A stretch of 12,255 nt of DNA from Amoebophrya sp. AT5.2 (taxonomy: Eukaryota > Sar > Dinophyceae > Syndiniales > Amoebophryaceae). Below the pieces are notes generated by a model. It worked only from the letters and a program-made list of their open reading frames with translations. It did not search any database and was not told the DNA's origin. Of this stretch, positions 8,831 to 12,255 are shown piece after piece; the first letter of the stretch is position 1, and every line of letters begins with the position of its first letter. The position numbers and the translations under genes were made by a program. The DNA lies in contig RXOD01005855.1 of the NCBI GenBank assembly GCA_005223375.1, positions 1 through 12,255 of the forward strand, in the 5' to 3' direction.

Positions 8831-10003
8831 TTAGTTTTTTCCAACGTGCTGCACCACCATGCTCAAAGGTTGGTCCGTAAAGTACCGATCGACATCTGGA
8901 TGTATCGCAAGCATGGCGCTCAGATGAAAACAGATGTCCTCGCTGTACGACTCTTCCCACATCGTGGATCCTGCCGCCCAGCCGAGCAGGTCACTCACCT
9001 TCTGTTTGAAGACGAGGCACTCCTGGGAGTGAGTCCCGTTTTCGTTCGGGAAGAGCCCGATCTCTGCACACCTCCTGCGAAGGTACAGGGCGAGGGCTCG
9101 GCGCACGCCGTGGGACGTGGTATGCAGCTTGTGCGCGATCGCGTCGAGCTGCGTCGTGGTGACCGGGAGGACCTGCGGGAAGAAGACTGATTTCGGGAGG
9201 TACGCGAAAAAGCACTCCCCGGGTACCGGTATCGACTTGATGCAGGGGATCAAGGCCTTCATGAACCTCTTGTCGTTACTCTCCTGAATGCAGTCGGGCC
9301 GGATGGAGGCGAAGGAAATTTTCCGAAGCCCCGTGCACGACCACATGCCGAAGATGCGCTGCTCGTCCACCGTGAGCGTGTGCAGGAGCGAGAGGTCCGG
9401 CGGTAGCGCTCTGGTGGGCTCAAAGAGCTGGCTGTAGCGGTTGAGGTTGTCGAAAGTTAGCGACTGCAACTGGGCTGCCTGGGAGTTTCCTCGCTCCAGG
9501 CAGCCTAAGCTGCGGAGTCTTTGGGAGACGGTGCTGGCGTAGACTTCGGGGCATTGGATTTCGCGATCGAATAAAAACATCCCAAAAATCTGTAACTGCG
9601 CCCAGAGGGCGTTTGGGTGGTTCTCCCGTAGCAGGGTGTACTTTTGGTGCGAGTCGATGTCCTGCGGCCTCCAGTACGCCTGGGGGAGGTGGTGGAGGGT
9701 GTAGTAAAGCCACGCCCTCCACTTCGAGTTTCTGGAGCCCAGGCCCCCTTCCGACATCATCGAGGGGGCTTCTTCCGGAAACAGGAACAGCGTCTGCGCG
9801 TCAGACATCGGCCACTGGCTCGAAAAGAACCGCGGCACTACGTTCTGGGCGCGGGGTCTCTTCGATTTCGTTTCATCGTGCTTCACCCAGTATTCCAGTT
9901 TTTTCTTGGTCCCATTGTAATGATTCGAAATCTTCCCTCGCTGGGCTGCGAGCGGGTTGGCCTTGATCTGCTCTGGCAGCTTCCATCCGTACTTCTTGAG
10001 AAC
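8831..10003 (-). CDS. Tyrosine recombinase domain of the retrotransposon polyprotein
   Basis: This exon encodes 390 residues up to the TAA at 8831. It has no ATG at its left edge; it opens right after a pyrimidine-rich acceptor ending TTTAG at 10004-10009, so it most likely continues the RT-RNase H frame. If translated alone, the first good ATG is at 9808. The C-terminal half carries the tyrosine-recombinase signature: Arg in TGLRKISF (residue 227, codon at 9325), HxxR in SHGVRR (H298, R301, codons at 9112 and 9103), Trp in LLGWAAG (W342, replacing the more usual His) and the nucleophile Tyr in EESYSED (Y353, codon at 8947). The N-terminal part, about residues 100-190, would be the core-binding region. 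Its role is to integrate the circular element DNA by strand exchange. Assignment rests on motif order and genomic context; overall similarity to well-known recombinases is low. Confidence 0.75.
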   Translation of the reverse strand, partial: VLKKYGWKLPEQIKANPLAAQRGKISNHYNGTKKKLEYWVKHDETKSKRPRAQNVVPRFFSSQWPMSDAQTLFLFPEEAPSMMSEGGLGSRNSKWRAWLYYTLHHLPQAYWRPQDIDSHQKYTLLRENHPNALWAQLQIFGMFLFDREIQCPEVYASTVSQRLRSLGCLERGNSQAAQLQSLTFDNLNRYSQLFEPTRALPPDLSLLHTLTVDEQRIFGMWSCTGLRKISFASIRPDCIQESNDKRFMKALIPCIKSIPVPGECFFAYLPKSVFFPQVLPVTTTQLDAIAHKLHTTSHGVRRALALYLRRRCAEIGLFPNENGTHSQECLVFKQKVSDLLGWAAGSTMWEESYSEDICFHLSAMLAIHPDVDRYFTDQPLSMVVQHVGKN

Positions 10004-10053
10004 CTAAACAGGGGAAGCCGTTATAATTGGTAGAAGTTCATGCTGGCTGCTAC
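10004..10053 (-). other. 50-base intron joining RNase H and recombinase frames
   Basis: On the minus strand the donor is CAGAA|GTAGCAG, exon ending at 10054, and the acceptor is CCCCTGTTTAG|GTTCTC, exon starting at 10003. Between them lie a TATAAC branch-point-like sequence and a pyrimidine-rich tract. Both junctions fall between codons, and removal skips the TAA at 10021-10023 and the TAG inside the acceptor. Without splicing the RT-RNase H protein would end at 10021 and the recombinase would need its own start. Confidence 0.6.
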
Positions 10054-12255
10054 TTCTGATGCCACTTGGCAGAGGGCTTTTTGTATCTCTTCGTCTGAGA
10101 AGGGAAAGGTAGGTGAGTAAGCTTCTACAAACTTTTCCAAGAGCTTGACGCGGGTGCACGCGTCGGCGGGGTTTGCGTGCGTGTTTATGTAGGCAAAGTA
10201 AGATGAGGTGTCCGTTTTCGTTGTGGCCTCGCAGATTGAGCAAACTACAGCGGTAGATAAAGGGCATTTTAGTTGCCCCTTCACTATACCGAACGTCGCT
10301 CCTGCGTTGTCCCCGTGATACAGGACGCGGCTTTGCCGCGCTGCATTCTGAAACAAGATCTGCGAGAGTCTCGTGGCCACCAGTTCGTAAGTAAGTATCG
10401 CCGCCCTACGCAGTACTGGCGGCAGCTGTTTTGGTTTCAAATGTATCGTGAAGGCAGTGGCTTTCCCACCACTCTCGAACAGTGCGCCGCCAAGGGATAC
10501 GTCGCCCGTGCCAGACAACGCTGCGTCCGTACAGACGTGTACCCTTGGCTTTGCTGCTGCTTCTTTGCTAATTACCATGGGCTGTCGCTTCTCGATTTCT
10601 CGCCGCATTTTTCCGAGCATGCTCGCAACTATTTTTCTGCATTTCGCTGAATTGACCTTCGACCTGAACTCTCGGAAAGATCGAGTCAAGTTGTAGATGT
10701 GGCGAGTGAGGGGCAGCCCGCGTTTATGCGAGCGCCAAAAGATTGCGTGTATGAAAAGTCCGCTCACTTCCTCGAAGAGGTGAAAAAGTTTGTCGTAAAA
10801 CTCTTGCGGCAGTGGCGGCGCCGGCGTCGCTAGTCTTACTCGCTTCAGCTGCGTCACTATCTTGCTAATCAGTTCTGCTGTTGCTACTACCTTCTTCTCG
10901 GGCAGCGCTACTAGGATTTGCTCTTGCTCCGGGAGGAAGTCGATCCCTAAGAGATCGATTTTCTCCCCATGCTCCGCCGTGAAGCATTTCTCTGGAGCAA
11001 CTGCGATGCCCATGGCGGCTAAGAGCCGCCTTATGGCTTTCATATAGATGGGGGCTAGGCCCTGTGCCCCCAGGAAGATGAGGTCGTCTACGTATACCGC
11101 GCACGGGATCTCCAAGATCTCGTTAACAACAGAGTTCACGAGTTCGGAGATCCCGGCGCAGAACCCGAAAACGGAATGGACGTTCCCAAAGCTGAGAACG
11201 TTCAACATCCCGCATCGGAATGTTTCTGTTTCTGGGTCAAAGACCTGAAATAGGTTGCGGCTCGGGTCCTTTACTGCCAATTGCAGGCATGCTTGGAACA
11301 TATCTAGCTTGCCGCACGTCGGCACAAAACTAAAACCTTTGTACCCTGATTGTGCTTTCGGCATCGCTTCTACGTTTAGCCACTGCAGGTGGGCCCCCTT
11401 GGAGAGTGCTGCCTTCTGCCTGCCTCTCTCGAGGCTCCTTATTACATCATCCCTAGTCTCGTTCACTGAGTCCAGATAGTCCGGGTTCAGGCAGGCGAAG
11501 GACATGTCTACTACCGTATCCGTTCCCGGTAGCGCCAGGTGCTCTGACAGCGGCGAGCAGAGGTTATTCCTCTTCTTTTCATTTGCAATCGGGCGCACTT
11601 TCTGCCGCGATTTCGTCGTCTCGTTCCATTTTTGGCCGAGGCCAAAAAAGGGGAGTACCCATGTACCCGAGGGAGTATCCTCTTTCTCCAGTTCTGACGC
11701 CAAAGGGCCCTTCATTAGCGCTCTGATGTGCGCGAAGCACTTCGCCATCGTCTGTTCCGTCTCGAAGGCGTACGGGCCCTCGTGCATTCGGCCTGCTCCG
11801 TTGATCTTGTCCAGCCGCTGCTGCAGCTGCCCTGTCGCCGTATGCAGCCGCGCCCGCTCTTCGGCGGATAGGGCTTTCCCCGTTGGCCAGGAGCCGTATA
11901 TCGGTGCCGGCCCCTCCACGGGAAATCCCGTGTTGACAAACCCCTCCGGGCCGTAAAGCTGCGCGCGCTGTTCGCCGGAAAGGTGCCCGGCCTCCGCTGC
12001 AAGCTCGGAGAACAACATCGCCGACATCCTGCGCGTGGCGAAGTCTCGGCCGTAGTTGATGTAGTACGAGGACACGTTGAAGACGTTCAGCTTCTGCAGC
12101 TGCAAGTAGTCCCAGTCCTTCATGTTGTCCTCCATTTCCTCGCGCTGCTTTTCGATTCGGGCGAGAATAACTTCGAGGCGTCGTTCTTCTTCAGCTATCG
12201 CTTCACGTCGCTTCACCTCTCGCAGTCGTTCGATCGCGCCTCGGCGCGACTTCGA
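10054..12255 (-). CDS. Reverse transcriptase-RNase H region of the retrotransposon polyprotein (5' end missing)
   Basis: The frame is open to the window edge (734 codons), so the true start lies outside; a GTG at 12216 has no claim to be the start. Counted from that codon, an N-terminal charged helix (residues 1-40) leads into a linker. The RT follows with KVRPI (R208, fingers), KLDMF (D305, motif A), LSFGNVHSVFG (near 341-351, motif B), YVDD at 375-378 (motif C, bases 11083-11094) and LLGIDF near 422 (motif E region). RNase H follows with all four catalytic acids: D564 in VCTDAALS, E611 in TYELVA, D636 in YHGDNAG and D685 in NPADACTR. It copies the element RNA into DNA and degrades the RNA strand. 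About 95 residues separate the fingers Arg from motif A, which includes an insertion-like stretch. Without splicing the frame stops at the TAA at 10021-10023. Confidence 0.9.

Larger units (their letters stand above)
7639..12255 (-). mobile_element. Tyrosine-recombinase retrotransposon (DIRS order, PAT/Ngaro-like), 3' part
   Basis: Read on the minus strand the order is reverse transcriptase, RNase H, tyrosine recombinase, a 417-base noncoding tail, then repeat B1 (8131-8413), unit A2 (7922-8130) and repeat B2 (7639-7921). RT-RH followed by a tyrosine recombinase defines the DIRS order. The B1-A2-B2 split direct repeat points to the PAT/Ngaro branch, because classical DIRS1 has inverted ends. 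Such elements integrate by recombination of a circular DNA, without an integrase and without target duplication. The 5' end, with any Gag and repeat A1, lies beyond 12255. I saw no methyltransferase domain. The frames are intact and the two B copies differ by one base, which suggests a young insertion. Confidence 0.8.

Overview
The window looks like nuclear DNA of a protist-like eukaryote. Its long GC-rich coding blocks are interrupted by short GT-AG introns (50, 95 and 197 bases reconstructed here). Proteins are rich in Ser/Ala/Arg low-complexity sequence, intergenic DNA is more AT-rich, and there are no bacterial signals. All three coding units lie on the minus strand. One-way gene arrangement, moderate GC and abundant reverse-transcriptase elements would suit a dinoflagellate or another alveolate. 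I found no dinoflagellate spliced-leader sequence, so the lineage stays open.

Layout, left to right. (1) Bases 1-336 are intron and possibly a further exon of a gene whose first coding exon is 337-2546. That exon encodes a long disordered N-terminus followed by a divergent ABC1/UbiB-type atypical kinase, cut by the window edge before its catalytic lobe. (2) Bases 2547-3929 carry no gene I can support. A GC-rich hairpin lies just past the stop codon of the next gene. (3) Bases 3930-7437 form a three-exon gene for a basic, Ser-rich, mostly disordered protein of about 1071 residues with coiled-coil ends and repeated R-S-x-S-A/P motifs. I do not recognise its family. (4) Bases 7438-7638 are its 5' flank. 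(5) Bases 7639 to the window edge are the 3' part of a retrotransposon that uses a tyrosine recombinase (DIRS order, PAT/Ngaro-like ends).

The retrotransposon is the most notable object. It encodes reverse transcriptase (YVDD), RNase H (complete D-E-D-D) and, through a likely 50-base intron that keeps frame, a tyrosine recombinase (R, HxxR, W, Y). Downstream of the coding region two 283-base direct repeats, differing at one base, flank a 209-base unit. This is the B1-A2-B2 'split direct repeat' pattern of PAT/Ngaro-type elements and predicts a copy of the 209-base unit at the unseen 5' end. At the B1/A2 junction sits a palindromic site with two perfect 8-base inverted arms around an 8-base spacer, the form expected of a tyrosine-recombinase core site. 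The intact reading frames and near-identical repeats suggest a recent, possibly active insertion 201 bases upstream of the start codon of the neighbouring gene and in the same orientation.
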